This document shows, piece by piece, positions 54,679 to 63,967 of a stretch of 64,000 bases of DNA. Numbering within the stretch: position 1 is the stretch's first letter; every line of letters begins with the position of its first letter. Where the stretch lies: contig JAEOTA010000058.1 in NCBI GenBank assembly GCA_016840085.1, positions 1 to 64,000 of the forward strand, written 5' to 3'. The notes under the pieces are model-generated. The model was not told the DNA's origin. It made no database searches and saw nothing but the letters and a program-made list of their open reading frames with translations. The position numbers and the translations under genes were made by a program. Origin of the DNA: Promethearchaeota archaeon (lineage in GTDB: Archaea > Asgardarchaeota > Lokiarchaeia > Sigyniarchaeales > SOKP01).

Positions 54679-55650
54679 ATGATATTTTCAGAAAGCGAGA
54701 TTGAAAATATTTTAAGATATTATGATGTTGGTTCATTGGTTAAATTCAAGGGAAAATTAGACAATGGGTTTCAGAGTGAAAATTTTCATATTTTGACTGA
54801 GAGAGGGGATTTTGTCGTCAGAGTTATATATGATACTGAAAAAAACATAAAGATATGCATGAGAGTATATGAATATTTAGCTAGAAATGGTATTAAGACA
54901 CCAAATCCTATGAGTAACAAAGAAAATGCTCTCTTTTTGTCATATAAAGAGCAGTTTGTCGTTATCCAAACTTTTCTGGAGGGAAGCGATGAATCTAATA
55001 TCAAAAAAATAAATCAACTGCTACCCTTTTTTGGAAAAAAATTAGGAAAAATACACTATATCTCAAAAAAAATGGTTGATGAGCTCGGAAAAGAAATTTT
55101 CGTTAGAGATCAAGATACCATAACAGCTGTTAGAAATATGGCAAGGAGATATATGGTAAAGGATGATTATATCTATAACCAGTATAAGGAATGGGAGAAA
55201 GAAATAGAAAAGTTACCAGCTCATTTATTAACTAAGGCGGTTATTCATGGGGATATCGGACCTAAAGACTTTTTCTTTAAAAAGGGAATCTTTACGGGAA
55301 TAATGGATTTTAATGCTGCGGGATATGACTGTTTGCTCTTTGACATCGCTCCGATGATGATGTATTGCGGATTATATCATCCAAAAAGAATTGAAGATTA
55401 TATTAGATTTGTTCACGCTTATTTGGAAGAGTCTCCTGTCAAAAAAGAAGAATTTAAATGGTTATATCTTATTCTTAAGACAAGATGGTTAGGGCAAATT
55501 TTTTATCATCAGTATAGATATGCAGAGGGAATCACAAGAGGTCTGGATACAAATAACAGAGAAGAGAATCTACAAGGAGTGGAAGATGGGAAGTATTTTT
55601 TAAAAATATTAGAACAATTTTCACATGATGATTTTTTTACAGTATTATAG
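54679..55650 (+). CDS. APH-fold phosphotransferase (aminoglycoside/homoserine kinase-like)
   Basis: 323 residues. The bilobed kinase-like order is visible: N-lobe FVVRVI strand with a nearby nucleotide-binding Lys/Arg, hinge FVVIQTFLEG, catalytic loop VIHGDIGPKD (HGD at 190-192; the usual metal-binding Asn position is Asp, D197), and the DFG-equivalent MDFNAAGYD (D210). Members phosphorylate small molecules such as homoserine, choline, methylthioribose or aminoglycosides. The Asn-to-Asp change may affect magnesium binding. Codon use is native, unlike the hydrolase upstream. Confidence 0.78.
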   Translation: MIFSESEIENILRYYDVGSLVKFKGKLDNGFQSENFHILTERGDFVVRVIYDTEKNIKICMRVYEYLARNGIKTPNPMSNKENALFLSYKEQFVVIQTFLEGSDESNIKKINQLLPFFGKKLGKIHYISKKMVDELGKEIFVRDQDTITAVRNMARRYMVKDDYIYNQYKEWEKEIEKLPAHLLTKAVIHGDIGPKDFFFKKGIFTGIMDFNAAGYDCLLFDIAPMMMYCGLYHPKRIEDYIRFVHAYLEESPVKKEEFKWLYLILKTRWLGQIFYHQYRYAEGITRGLDTNNREENLQGVEDGKYFLKILEQFSHDDFFTVL

Positions 55651-55732
55651 AACAGGGTTAAAAATTTTTAATTAATTGAATTTCGAATAAGAAAAGGTTC
55701 AAAAAAAAAAATACAATTTAAGAATTACATTT

Positions 55733-56902
55733 TCAAGATTTCTTTATTTTTTTGCTTATAAGGATTGCTACAAAGGATAGAACACCAAGTAGAATGAATA
55801 CATTATATCCTGGAATTATACCATCTCCATTATCATCTCCTTCTTCAGGAAGAAGTGGACACTTCATTAGTGGAAAATTATCCTGAGAACCTTCTGTACT
55901 TGTAACATTATATGGCGTATCCCCTATACCGTCATCATTAGCATCTACACCATTGTAATCATCCCAATAATTACCAATAGTTCCATTGTCCCATTGGTTA
56001 TCTATTCCACTATCCCTAGCATTTAATCCATTCCCGATAAAACAGTTTTTGTTTACAAGGTTTTCATCGCTCCTATCTGATAGGGATATCCCAGTTTCAC
56101 TATTATCGTTTGTGATATTTTCCGAGAGGGTATTATTATTGCAATAATCATCTAAATGTATCCCTTCATTAGAATTCTTATGTGCGGTGTTTCTCGAGAG
56201 AGTGTTGAAATTACATCTTAACCATAATAATATTCCACGATCTCTATTGTCATTCACGATATTTCCTGAGATGGTATTATAACTACAGCGATCTTTAAAT
56301 GTAATTCCTACATTATTATTTTTTAAAGTATTTCCTATAATAATATTAACATCACAATTTGAGTCAAGTCTAATCCCCGCCCAGACATTGTCGTTTACTC
56401 TACAATTCGAAATTGTATTATTATCACAATCATTATAGAGAAATATTCCATGCCTGTTGTTATTTGAACAGGTATTATTTATCAAAATTCCGTAATTTGT
56501 GTATTCCAATCGGATCCCTGCGTCATTTGTCTCATTACCCGCATTGTAAACAGAGCAATTTCTGATTATAAAATCCTCATTTTTGGAATTTTGTATAAAA
56601 ATCCCACTTCCCGTCGGTGAACCATTGGCGTCAATTATAACGTTTTCAATAACATAAAATCCATTGACAAAAGTACACCATGGTTTTATAAGAGTTTCTG
56701 TCCAATTACCATCAATATGTATAAAAGATTCGATATAAGTTACAGATAATTTCAGGCTTTTTAAATTAGTCTCATATTGAATTTCTATGGTTCCATCATT
56801 ATTCCCTTGATCGTCAATGATATTAAAATTGCTAATGGTCGATACTGCGAAAATCATCCCGAAAACTATTATAGTCATTTTTATTTTGTTTTTATTTCTC
56901 AT
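55733..56902 (-). CDS. NosD-like beta-helix surface protein C
   Basis: 389 residues. Signal/anchor helix (MTIIVFGMIFAVSTI), ~12 beta-helix turns with more varied sequence (NNTISNCRVNDNVWAGIRLDSNCD), the module IGNYWDDYNGVDANDDGIGDTPYNV, an acidic linker (PEEGDDNGDG) in place of a Pro-Glu stalk, and the anchor IIPGYNVFILLGVLSFVAIL with KKIKKS. It carries the same 33-bp promoter as genes A and B, 10 kb away, although its coding region is clearly diverged. A likely surface protein with unknown ligand. Confidence 0.8.
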   Translation of the reverse strand: MRNKNKIKMTIIVFGMIFAVSTISNFNIIDDQGNNDGTIEIQYETNLKSLKLSVTYIESFIHIDGNWTETLIKPWCTFVNGFYVIENVIIDANGSPTGSGIFIQNSKNEDFIIRNCSVYNAGNETNDAGIRLEYTNYGILINNTCSNNNRHGIFLYNDCDNNTISNCRVNDNVWAGIRLDSNCDVNIIIGNTLKNNNVGITFKDRCSYNTISGNIVNDNRDRGILLWLRCNFNTLSRNTAHKNSNEGIHLDDYCNNNTLSENITNDNSETGISLSDRSDENLVNKNCFIGNGLNARDSGIDNQWDNGTIGNYWDDYNGVDANDDGIGDTPYNVTSTEGSQDNFPLMKCPLLPEEGDDNGDGIIPGYNVFILLGVLSFVAILISKKIKKS

Positions 56903-57313
56903 TATATTTCACCCAAAATTTATTGGATTAAGTATAAAATTGACAATTATGTATTTAACACTTTTGTATGTAATTCACATATTAAATATTCTTGCAGAAA
57001 ATCCAAAAACACCCATATTAAAAGTATAAGTGGTATATTTCATATATGAAATGCCTAACACTTATCTTGCTAATATTTAATAGAATAGGTGTGTGAATTT
57101 ATTTAAATCCAATACCTAAATTTTGTAACCCCCCAAATTTTAAATGTTGAATGTGAACTCGCCCAAAATATCGCTAAAAAATTAAAGGAAATATAACTTT
57201 AAAAATAGAAAGAATAATCCTTAGGAATATATAAATGTCTCAAACTAACTAAAATTCTGATTAGATAAATTAAATGAATAAAAAGAAAAAATAAATTAAA
57301 AAAATGTTTAGAT
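56903..57313. other. 411-nt gap with promoter C and a palindrome
   Basis: Holds the shared promoter of gene C (56937-56969) and a perfect 16-bp palindrome ATTTCATATATGAAAT at 57037-57052. The remainder is AT-rich 3' flank of the thermosome gene. No gene supported. Confidence 0.5.
56937..56969 (-). promoter_or_regulatory. Shared NosD-family promoter element, copy C
   Basis: Identical at all 33 positions to copies A and B and again 34 nt from its ATG (56902). Flanking sequence is not conserved, so this segment has been retained selectively or recently copied. Confidence 0.7.
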
Positions 57314-58999
57314 TTACATCATACCAGGAGGAAGACCTCCCATCCCTCCCATACCAGGCGGCATACCGCCCATCCCTCCCATCCCTCCACCAGGAGGCAT
57401 TGGGGGCATTGCAGACTTCGCGCTAGCGATGATATCATCGATTCGCAAAATCATGGAGGTTGCTTCGGTGCTACTTTTAATAGCTTGAGCTTTGACGATG
57501 GTTGGTTCGACAACACCAATTTTCATCATATCAACAATAACATCTCCAGTATCTAAGTCGTGTCCCGCGAATTTATTTCCTTGTTGATGAGAAGCTCGTA
57601 ATTTCATTAATGTATCAATTTGGTCTAGGCCTGCGTTTTCAGCTAAGGTTTTTGGGATGATATCAAGTGAATCAGCAAATACTTCAACCGCAAGTTGTTC
57701 ACGTCCACCTAATGTAGAGGCATATTCTCTTAATTGAATCGCAGTCTCGATTTCTGGAGCGCCACCACCGCCAACAATTTTTTGATCTTCTACCACATCT
57801 CGAATTACGCAAAGTGCATCGTGAATTGCTCTCTCAACTTCATCAACGACAAGTTCAGTTCCTCCTCTAATGAGAATTACAACTGATTTCGGATCTTTAC
57901 ATTCTTCAATAAAAATCCAACTGTCGTTCATTATTTTTCGTTCTTCTACCACTCCAGCATATCCTAGCTTTTCTGGAGTCACATCATCAAGATTTGTAAA
58001 GATCATACCACCAGTAGCTTTTGAGAGTTTTTCTATATCTGATTTCTTAACTCGCCTTATTGCCATAATTCCCGCTTTTGAAAGAAAATGTTGTGCGAGA
58101 TCATCAATTCCTTTTTGACAAATGACGACGTTAGTTTCAGATTTTTCAATTTTTTCAACCATAGTTCTTAACATTTTTTCTTCTTCATCTAAGAATTGCT
58201 GAATTTGCTCTGGACTGGTAATTTGAAGTTTAGCATCGAATTCTGTTTTTTCTATTTCAATCGCGCTTTGTAAGAGTAAGATTTTTGCGTCTTTTACGAT
58301 TTTTGGCATTCCGGGACTTACAACCTCTTTGTCAAGAATAATACCTTTGATTAATCCCGTATCATCAATTGAATCTCCCTCTTTCTTCTGAATTTGGACT
58401 TTATCAATGTCGGCAACCCATTTACCATTATCATCTTTTTCGGCAATTGCTTTAATAGCATCCATACAAATTTGAGCTAACATTTCTTTTGATTCTGAAA
58501 CGATTTTAGACGACATACACGTCATTGCTACGTTTTTTAATCCTTCTTCGTCATCAATACCGCTTTTTACAGACATATTATCAAGTATTTCAATTGCTTT
58601 ATCTGCTGCTTTACGAAAACCTTCAGTGATTACTGTAGGGTGAATCTTTTGCTCTATAAGTTTCTTGGCTCTTTTTAATAATTCACCAGCAAGAATAACT
58701 GATGTTGTTGTTCCATCGCCAACTTCAGAATCTTGAGTTTTTGCGACTTCAACCATCATTTTAGCAGCAGGGTGTTGAACATCGATTTCCTTTAATATAG
58801 TAGCGCCATCGTTGGTTATAACAACATCTCCGAATTGGTCAACTAACATTTTATCCATTCCCATAGGCCCAAGTGAAGTTCGGACAGCTTCTGCAATTAC
58901 AATAGCAGCTGCAATGTTATTCGACATTGCATCACGCCCACGTTGTCGTTCAGTTCCTTCTTTCATAATAAGAACAGGTGTTCCACCAAGTTGTGCCAT
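57314..58999 (-). CDS. thsA: Thermosome subunit (group II chaperonin)
   Basis: 561 residues. Group II signatures: [39 protein letters not shown], the ATPase [15 protein letters not shown], and [13 protein letters not shown]-terminal [14 protein letters not shown] tail projects into the central cavity. It folds cytosolic proteins in an eight-membered double ring. A clear Shine-Dalgarno (AAGGTGA) and a TATA-like box are upstream. Asgard genomes often hold several paralogues; only one is visible here. Confidence 0.96.
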   Translation of the reverse strand: MAQLGGTPVLIMKEGTERQRGRDAMSNNIAAAIVIAEAVRTSLGPMGMDKMLVDQFGDVVITNDGATILKEIDVQHPAAKMMVEVAKTQDSEVGDGTTTSVILAGELLKRAKKLIEQKIHPTVITEGFRKAADKAIEILDNMSVKSGIDDEEGLKNVAMTCMSSKIVSESKEMLAQICMDAIKAIAEKDDNGKWVADIDKVQIQKKEGDSIDDTGLIKGIILDKEVVSPGMPKIVKDAKILLLQSAIEIEKTEFDAKLQITSPEQIQQFLDEEEKMLRTMVEKIEKSETNVVICQKGIDDLAQHFLSKAGIMAIRRVKKSDIEKLSKATGGMIFTNLDDVTPEKLGYAGVVEERKIMNDSWIFIEECKDPKSVVILIRGGTELVVDEVERAIHDALCVIRDVVEDQKIVGGGGAPEIETAIQLREYASTLGGREQLAVEVFADSLDIIPKTLAENAGLDQIDTLMKLRASHQQGNKFAGHDLDTGDVIVDMMKIGVVEPTIVKAQAIKSSTEATSMILRIDDIIASAKSAMPPMPPGGGMGGMGGMPPGMGGMGGLPPGMM

Positions 59000-59067
59000 T
59001 TTTAATTTTTCACCTTGTTTGTAAATTTTATTTTGAATATTTTTTTTGAATTTAAAATTATACTTAT

Positions 59068-59080
59068 TTATTTATATAGA
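59068..59080 (-). promoter_or_regulatory. TATA-like box of thermosome gene
   Basis: Minus-strand TCTATATAAATAAATA lies ~70-80 nt upstream of the ATG at 58999, with AAGGTGA about 11 nt before the start. A strong promoter is expected for a chaperonin gene, but the transcription start is not known. Confidence 0.45.
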
Positions 59081-59200
59081 TCTCTAAGTCATAAAATTAA
59101 AAAAGTTTTCGTATTTTTTAAAATTTAAGGGAGCAATAGCAGTTAAATTGTCTTTTCTTAATAAGAAGTAATAATCTTTAGTTATGAGGATTGTATTAGA

Positions 59201-59362
59201 TCATTTAGTAAGTTCTCTTCTTTTTAGTCGTATATCTTTTCCATGGCATCTTCTACATTTTTTGGCTCTAATTGGGTTCAAGGCACCACATCGTCTACAA
59301 ACTGATTTTTCCAATAGGTGGTATCTCGCTATTCTGCGTTTCACTGGATCGTCAATCGGCAT
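59201..59362 (-). CDS. rpl40e: Ribosomal protein eL40
   Basis: 53 residues from ATG 59362 to TGA 59201: MPIDDPVKRRIARYHLLEKS, then the zinc site CRRCGALNPIRAKKCRRC (C22, C25, C36, C39) and a basic end. This is the full archaeal eL40, matching in length and motif. It is a zinc-ribbon protein of the large subunit near the elongation-factor binding area. Short and easily missed, it is sandwiched between the thermosome gene and eL38. Confidence 0.93.
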   Translation of the reverse strand: MPIDDPVKRRIARYHLLEKSVCRRCGALNPIRAKKCRRCHGKDIRLKRRELTK

Positions 59363-59550
59363 TTTTACTCAGTCTTTATGTTTTTTACTTTGAAATGTAA
59401 CTTACTTATTAACCTATCAAGAATGATTTCTAAAACATGCGATTCCAAATAAAATTTATGATTAAATAAATGTAGAATAAGATAAAATTAAAATTCTATA
59501 ATGAATAGATCTATCTATCAATTATCATGTCTAAATTTTATTGAAAAATT

Positions 59551-59745
59551 ATGCCTAGAGAAATATTTGATGAAGAAAAGTTCTTAGAATTATCAGAATA
59601 CGCGATTCATTGTCGTGTAAAGCGGTTAAAAGATTTTGTGAAATTGAAACTAAGGACAAAGAAAATTCTTTATACATATAAAACAGATCCACTATCCGCA
59701 GAGAGATTATTACGAAATATTAGTTGTGATATAATAGAATTATGA
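59551..59745 (+). CDS. rpl38e: Ribosomal protein eL38
   Basis: 64 residues. MPREIFDEEKFLELSEYAIHCRVKRLKDFVKLKLRTKKILYTYKTD follows the eukaryotic L38 layout (MPR start, helix, KxKxKxxVKxKxRxxxxLYT, then a C-terminal helix EKAExLxxS-like: AERLLRNIS). eL38 is part of the large subunit and occurs in only some archaeal lineages, including TACK and Asgard groups. It is divergent from eL40, so the 188-nt gap should hold both promoters. Confidence 0.88.
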   Translation: MPREIFDEEKFLELSEYAIHCRVKRLKDFVKLKLRTKKILYTYKTDPLSAERLLRNISCDIIEL

Positions 59746-59847
59746 AATTATGATTCTACGAATTATAATACTTTTTATTTTCTATATAATTGGAGAAAAC
59801 TACACTAATTAACAAAGTTAATTTAAATAACCTTAAACTGAGAAATC

Positions 59848-60768
59848 ATGATTCAATCTCTCTATATTTTTCAAAGCGCTTCGAAAAATATCTTATATAA
59901 TAAGAATTTCCAGAGCGATGAAAAGATGGAAATGTTTAGTTCTTTTTTTTCAGCATTACAAACTTTTGTGTCTGAGTTAACATTGAGTCGCACAGATTCA
60001 TTAAACACAATTGAATTAGGGGAATATTTTGTTCTAATTACCAGCATTCCTGAGATAATGTCTGATTTGGTAATAATTGTTGATAAAGCAGATATAAAGG
60101 AGGTGCAAAAACTAATCCCAAAAATAATAAATATTGTATTAAGTCATCAAGATTTATTTATTAATTGGGACCAAGAGCCAGAAAAGCTTGAAATGTTTGA
60201 TTTAAAGATAATACAACTGATTCTCTCAAATAAAAAATTGATCTCTGAATCTTCTTTAACTGCTAACCAAAGTGCTATATTAAAATCAATCTGGGAACAA
60301 AAAGGAACCTTATCTGAGCAATTACGAGAGAATTTGTTAAAAGAAATGGAAGAACTTAATGAAAAAAATTTAACTGAGGAAAATTATCTAAATAAATACA
60401 ACATTTCTATGAAATTAATTGATATTTCGGAGAAACTTAGGGATGATGAAAGATTTATTGAGTATCAAACAGAAGCAAAATCGATTAAAGATGAGATTAA
60501 AGATCGAAGACTTAGGTTACAATACTATTTAGACAAACTTAAAGAATCTTTAGAATATTCTAAGTATGCAGAAACTTATTCTTATCTTTATTCTTTTTGT
60601 ATGAAACTCCAAAATTTTGTTGAACCTGAAATTATTGAAAACTATAAAACACTTGCGAAAACCTTGTTTAATAGAAAAAAAATTCCTAGAGAAGAATTTA
60701 AGAAAGTGCTTAAAGAAATTTCAATGATAGAGGAAAATATTACTCAGGTGTTTTCTTTAAACCTATAA
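59848..60768 (+). CDS. Longin-like domain plus coiled-coil protein
   Basis: 306 residues. Residues ~1-115 follow longin order: strand SLYIFQSASKNILYNKNF, helix MFSSFFSALQTFVSEL, strands NTIELGEYFVLITSI and DLVIIVDKAD, then helix VQKLIPKIINIVL. From ~145 on it is helical and highly charged (long heptad-like stretch EELNEKNLTEENYLNKYNISMKLIDISEKLRDD), probably a coiled coil. It may be an effector or tether that reads a small GTPase, as an inference. No signal peptide or membrane span. Confidence 0.55.
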   Translation: MIQSLYIFQSASKNILYNKNFQSDEKMEMFSSFFSALQTFVSELTLSRTDSLNTIELGEYFVLITSIPEIMSDLVIIVDKADIKEVQKLIPKIINIVLSHQDLFINWDQEPEKLEMFDLKIIQLILSNKKLISESSLTANQSAILKSIWEQKGTLSEQLRENLLKEMEELNEKNLTEENYLNKYNISMKLIDISEKLRDDERFIEYQTEAKSIKDEIKDRRLRLQYYLDKLKESLEYSKYAETYSYLYSFCMKLQNFVEPEIIENYKTLAKTLFNRKKIPREEFKKVLKEISMIEENITQVFSLNL

Positions 60769-60983
60769 TTCCTTTATTAGAAAATTTCTATAACATTTGG
60801 TTTTTTTCATATCACCTAATGCGTTAATTATTTAGATTCAAATCTTATTTAAATAAGGAGTTATGAATTGATAACATAAAATTAATTAAATATTATTAAT
60901 AGAGATCAATTACATCACGCTAAATCAAAAACAATATAAAAGAATATTATTAAATCCGATTAATTTAATCTGGTCTGTTAATA

Positions 60984-61496
60984 ATGAAAGTTCTTCCTGC
61001 TGATAAGACATGTATTAATTCTGGATTTTTATGTTCTAATTGTCAGGCTAGACTTGATGCTGGTGAAATAACAGAATTTGAGATTGATTTAGCAAGAGGG
61101 TTAATTGAATTAGAGGAAGAAAATGAAAAATTTGCTTTCTTAAAGGATATTTCTTTCTATAAAGCAATAGATTATGAAGACGTTATTATAATTGTCATTG
61201 GGAAGAAGGATAAGCTAAAATTTACCCCGGAATTAATAGATTGGATAAAGGAAACATACGAAATAGATGAAATAATTTTAGTTGAGAAAACAAATAAACC
61301 GCGACCTGTTGTAGAAGCGTTAATCGCACCTAATAAACTAGTCTCATTAAATGAAATCTTCTTAGCAACTGGAGATATTCAATTTAGAGCAGTGCTATGG
61401 GAAGAGGATAAAGAAAATTTTTTATTTACTAAGGAAGAACTTGAAGAGTTAATTCTTGAATTAACTGGGAATATTACTAGAGTAGAATTTGAATAA
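60984..61496 (+). CDS. NusA-like KH-domain protein (archaeal)
   Basis: 170 residues. N-terminal Cys pattern (TCINSGFLCSNCQARLD) followed by GEITEFEIDLARGLIELEEEN resembles a conserved archaeal NusA-related protein in which a zinc knuckle precedes a KH domain. The KH part is degenerate: IIIVIGKKDKLKFTPELIDWIKE replaces the usual IGxxG loop. RNA binding is therefore uncertain. It is the first gene of a row with Pth2 and TruD (gaps of 47 and 23 nt), all RNA-related. Confidence 0.6.
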   Translation: MKVLPADKTCINSGFLCSNCQARLDAGEITEFEIDLARGLIELEEENEKFAFLKDISFYKAIDYEDVIIIVIGKKDKLKFTPELIDWIKETYEIDEIILVEKTNKPRPVVEALIAPNKLVSLNEIFLATGDIQFRAVLWEEDKENFLFTKEELEELILELTGNITRVEFE

Positions 61497-61543
61497 TTAG
61501 TAATATTTAATTAGCTAAATTCTTAATATTTAATAGATTTACC

Positions 61544-61900
61544 GTGGAAGAATATAAACAAGTAATTTTAATAAGAACAGATCTTAAAATGGGAACTGGT
61601 AAAAAATGTGCCCAATCATGTCATGCTAGTGTTTCTGCTTCAGATCTAGTTCGAATCCATAATAAATCCGCTTGGAAGAATTGGAAGAATTCTGGACAGA
61701 AAAAAGTTGTCCTTAAAATTCAATCCATGGATCAATTAAAAGAATTAGTAATGAAACTTGAATCAACTAAAATCCCACATTTTATTGTTAATGATGCAGG
61801 ATTGACTCAACTAACCCCCGGAACAACAACAGCTGTAGGTATTGGACCTGTCTTATCGAAAGAGATTGATAAAGTAACCGGAGAACTAAAATTATTATAA
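61544..61900 (+). CDS. pth2: Peptidyl-tRNA hydrolase, archaeal/eukaryotic type (Pth2)
   Basis: 118 residues, the usual ~115-120. Signatures: [25 protein letters not shown] (catalytic Lys/His region), [26 protein letters not shown]. It releases nascent peptides from drop-off peptidyl-tRNA. The start is GTG at 61544; no upstream ATG is in frame. It lies 23 nt before truD in the same operon-like row. Confidence 0.95.
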   Translation: MEEYKQVILIRTDLKMGTGKKCAQSCHASVSASDLVRIHNKSAWKNWKNSGQKKVVLKIQSMDQLKELVMKLESTKIPHFIVNDAGLTQLTPGTTTAVGIGPVLSKEIDKVTGELKLL

Positions 61901-61923
61901 TAGTAAAAGTATAGGCTAAAAAT

Positions 61924-63309
61924 TTGTCTAAATTAGAAACTGATACTTATTCTTTTAGGGAAAATAACGAAATAGATGTAGAAAGGTTTGTTGGAATTCA
62001 AACTTTTGCTACACATCATATGGGAGTTATAGGTGGAGAATATAAAAAAGAATTTAAAGATTTTATTGTTAGGGAAATTGATAAAAATGGAAAAATCCTT
62101 GATATAAAAGAAGATTCTAGTGCTCACTCGTTTTCTAAAGAATTAAAAGATCGATATACCACGTTTAATTTGATAAAAATAAATAAAGATACATTTGAAG
62201 CAATAAGAAAAATTAGAAAAGTATTACAAATTCCTTATAATCTTATTAAATATTCTGGATTAAAAGATAAATTTTCAATTTCAGTTCAAAAGATTTCTAT
62301 AAAAGGAGACTATATCGAAAAATTAAGGAATTTAAAAATTAAGAACATTTTTATTAGAAATATTATTCCATCTAAAAAACCTGTTAAATTGGGAAGTCAT
62401 TGGGGTAATAATTTTACAATAGTGCTAAGAAACATCAAAGATGATAAAAATTTAAGAAATAAAATAGAAGAATATATAAAATTTTTAAATAATTTTGGAT
62501 TCCCTAACTATTTTGGGCTTCAAAGATTCGGAAAATATAGACCTAATTCACATATAGTTGGTCGTTGTCTTTTAGAGGGTAATTTTAAGAAAGCATTTGA
62601 AGAATTTGTATCAACAACATATTCAACTGAGTCTATGGAATCAAAATTGGCAAGGAGAGAGTTTCGAAAAACTGGAAACCTTGAAAAGGCTTACAAAGAA
62701 TTTCCAAATAGATTGAATTACGAAAAAAATATAATTCATCATTTGATTGAAAATCCAGAAGATTATGAAGGTAGTATTAATACACTACCCTCTGATTTGA
62801 AGAAATTATTAATTAGTTCTTTTCAATCATATTTATTTAACAAAATGCTTTCAAAAAGAGTTGAAAAAGGTTTTTCTTTATTTAAACCTATGAAAGGTGA
62901 TGTTATTAGCATATTAGATGACTATAATGGAAATTTAACACAAGTAAAATACATTTATGGGAATTCTTATGATAGTTATCTAAAGAAAGCATTAAACTTA
63001 AATCGAGCTACTATAGTATTTCCTATCATTGGTACTAATACAAATTTAGATGAATTTCCATCTGTAAAATTATTATTCGAAGAAATCATAAAAGAAGAAG
63101 GGATTGATAAACACATTTTGACTAATAAATTAGTAAATGGGCAAGAATTTAAAGGTTCTATTAGAGCAATAATAGTAAAACCAACAGCACTAAAAGTTTT
63201 AGAATTAGCTGATGATGATCTTAACTTAGGAAAAAAAAAAATCAAATTTGAATTTTCTCTTCAGAAAGGTACTTATGCAACAATGTTGATTAGAGAGATT
63301 ATCAAATAA
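61924..63309 (+). CDS. truD: tRNA pseudouridine synthase TruD (Pus7 family)
   Basis: 461 residues. Conserved TruD motifs: IKYSGLKDKFSISVQK (catalytic Asp in GLKDK), NYFGLQRFGKYRPNSH (NxFGxQRFG) and a C-terminal QSYLFNKMLSKR. It makes pseudouridine at position 13 of tRNAs, and archaeal/eukaryal forms also act at position 35. The start is TTG at 61924 (LSKLETDTY); no in-frame ATG precedes. Its end overlaps the convergent methyltransferase fragment by 8 bp. Confidence 0.95.
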   Translation: MSKLETDTYSFRENNEIDVERFVGIQTFATHHMGVIGGEYKKEFKDFIVREIDKNGKILDIKEDSSAHSFSKELKDRYTTFNLIKINKDTFEAIRKIRKVLQIPYNLIKYSGLKDKFSISVQKISIKGDYIEKLRNLKIKNIFIRNIIPSKKPVKLGSHWGNNFTIVLRNIKDDKNLRNKIEEYIKFLNNFGFPNYFGLQRFGKYRPNSHIVGRCLLEGNFKKAFEEFVSTTYSTESMESKLARREFRKTGNLEKAYKEFPNRLNYEKNIIHHLIENPEDYEGSINTLPSDLKKLLISSFQSYLFNKMLSKRVEKGFSLFKPMKGDVISILDDYNGNLTQVKYIYGNSYDSYLKKALNLNRATIVFPIIGTNTNLDEFPSVKLLFEEIIKEEGIDKHILTNKLVNGQEFKGSIRAIIVKPTALKVLELADDDLNLGKKKIKFEFSLQKGTYATMLIREIIK

Positions 63310-63967
63310 CATTAATAATATATGACTTTACAGTTTCAATTCCAAAAATATCAATTGTTTTCACTGAAATAATATAAGTACCGGATTCATTGTAATGATA
63401 TAAGTCCGATTTTAAAGAAAGCGTCCTACTTTTGGGAGTTCTATAAGAAAACCACAAGTTTCTAAAAGAGTCATTTTGAGCATCAAAATCAATTGCCCAA
63501 TAATCAATCCAATCGGAAAATGATTTTATATTTTCTTTAACTTTTTCTGAAATCACGTTTTTAAAAGGTATTAAGTAATTAAGTAATTCTATAGAAATGT
63601 TATTATTGTTTTTATGAATTTTTACTTCAAAATCAGGACTTTCCTTAATTTGAAATTTATTTTTATTTTGAATATTTTCATGTAAAAACACATTTGGGAT
63701 TGAAGTTTTTTTATCATTGTTTTCAAAACATAGGATTTTGAAGGAATGAGAATCTTTATTGTATATATTTTTCCAATTTATCATATCATTACTATTCTTT
63801 ATGCTGAGAATTCTTTTTTTAGACATATTTATCGCATGTCCGTTTGAGTCGCATCCAATCCAGTGTCTTCCTAACTTTTCTGCTACAGCTAATGTAGTAC
63901 CTGAACCGCAAAAGAAATCTGCTACAATATCTTTTTCATGTGTAGAAGCTAATATTATTCTTTTCAA
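63302..63967 (-). pseudogene. DNA methyltransferase C-terminal fragment (N6/N4 type)
   Basis: 221 residues beginning at TTG 63967: LKRIILASTHEKDIVADFFCGSGTTLAVAEKLGRHWIGCD is the SAM-binding motif I region that lies in the C-terminal half of beta-class methyltransferases. The catalytic DPPY half should precede it, but an in-frame TAA sits at 63974-63976 and the remaining 24 bases give no continuation in other frames. So the gene is N-terminally broken or frameshifted, unless the rest lies beyond the edge in another frame. The C-terminal tail (YRTPKSRTLSLKSD) matches known site-specific methyltransferases. Confidence 0.7.

Noticed and set aside
57037..57052. 16-bp palindrome ATTTCATATATGAAAT
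   Set aside because: Perfect but entirely AT-rich with one G/C pair per arm; it is downstream of two genes, so an operator role is not supported.
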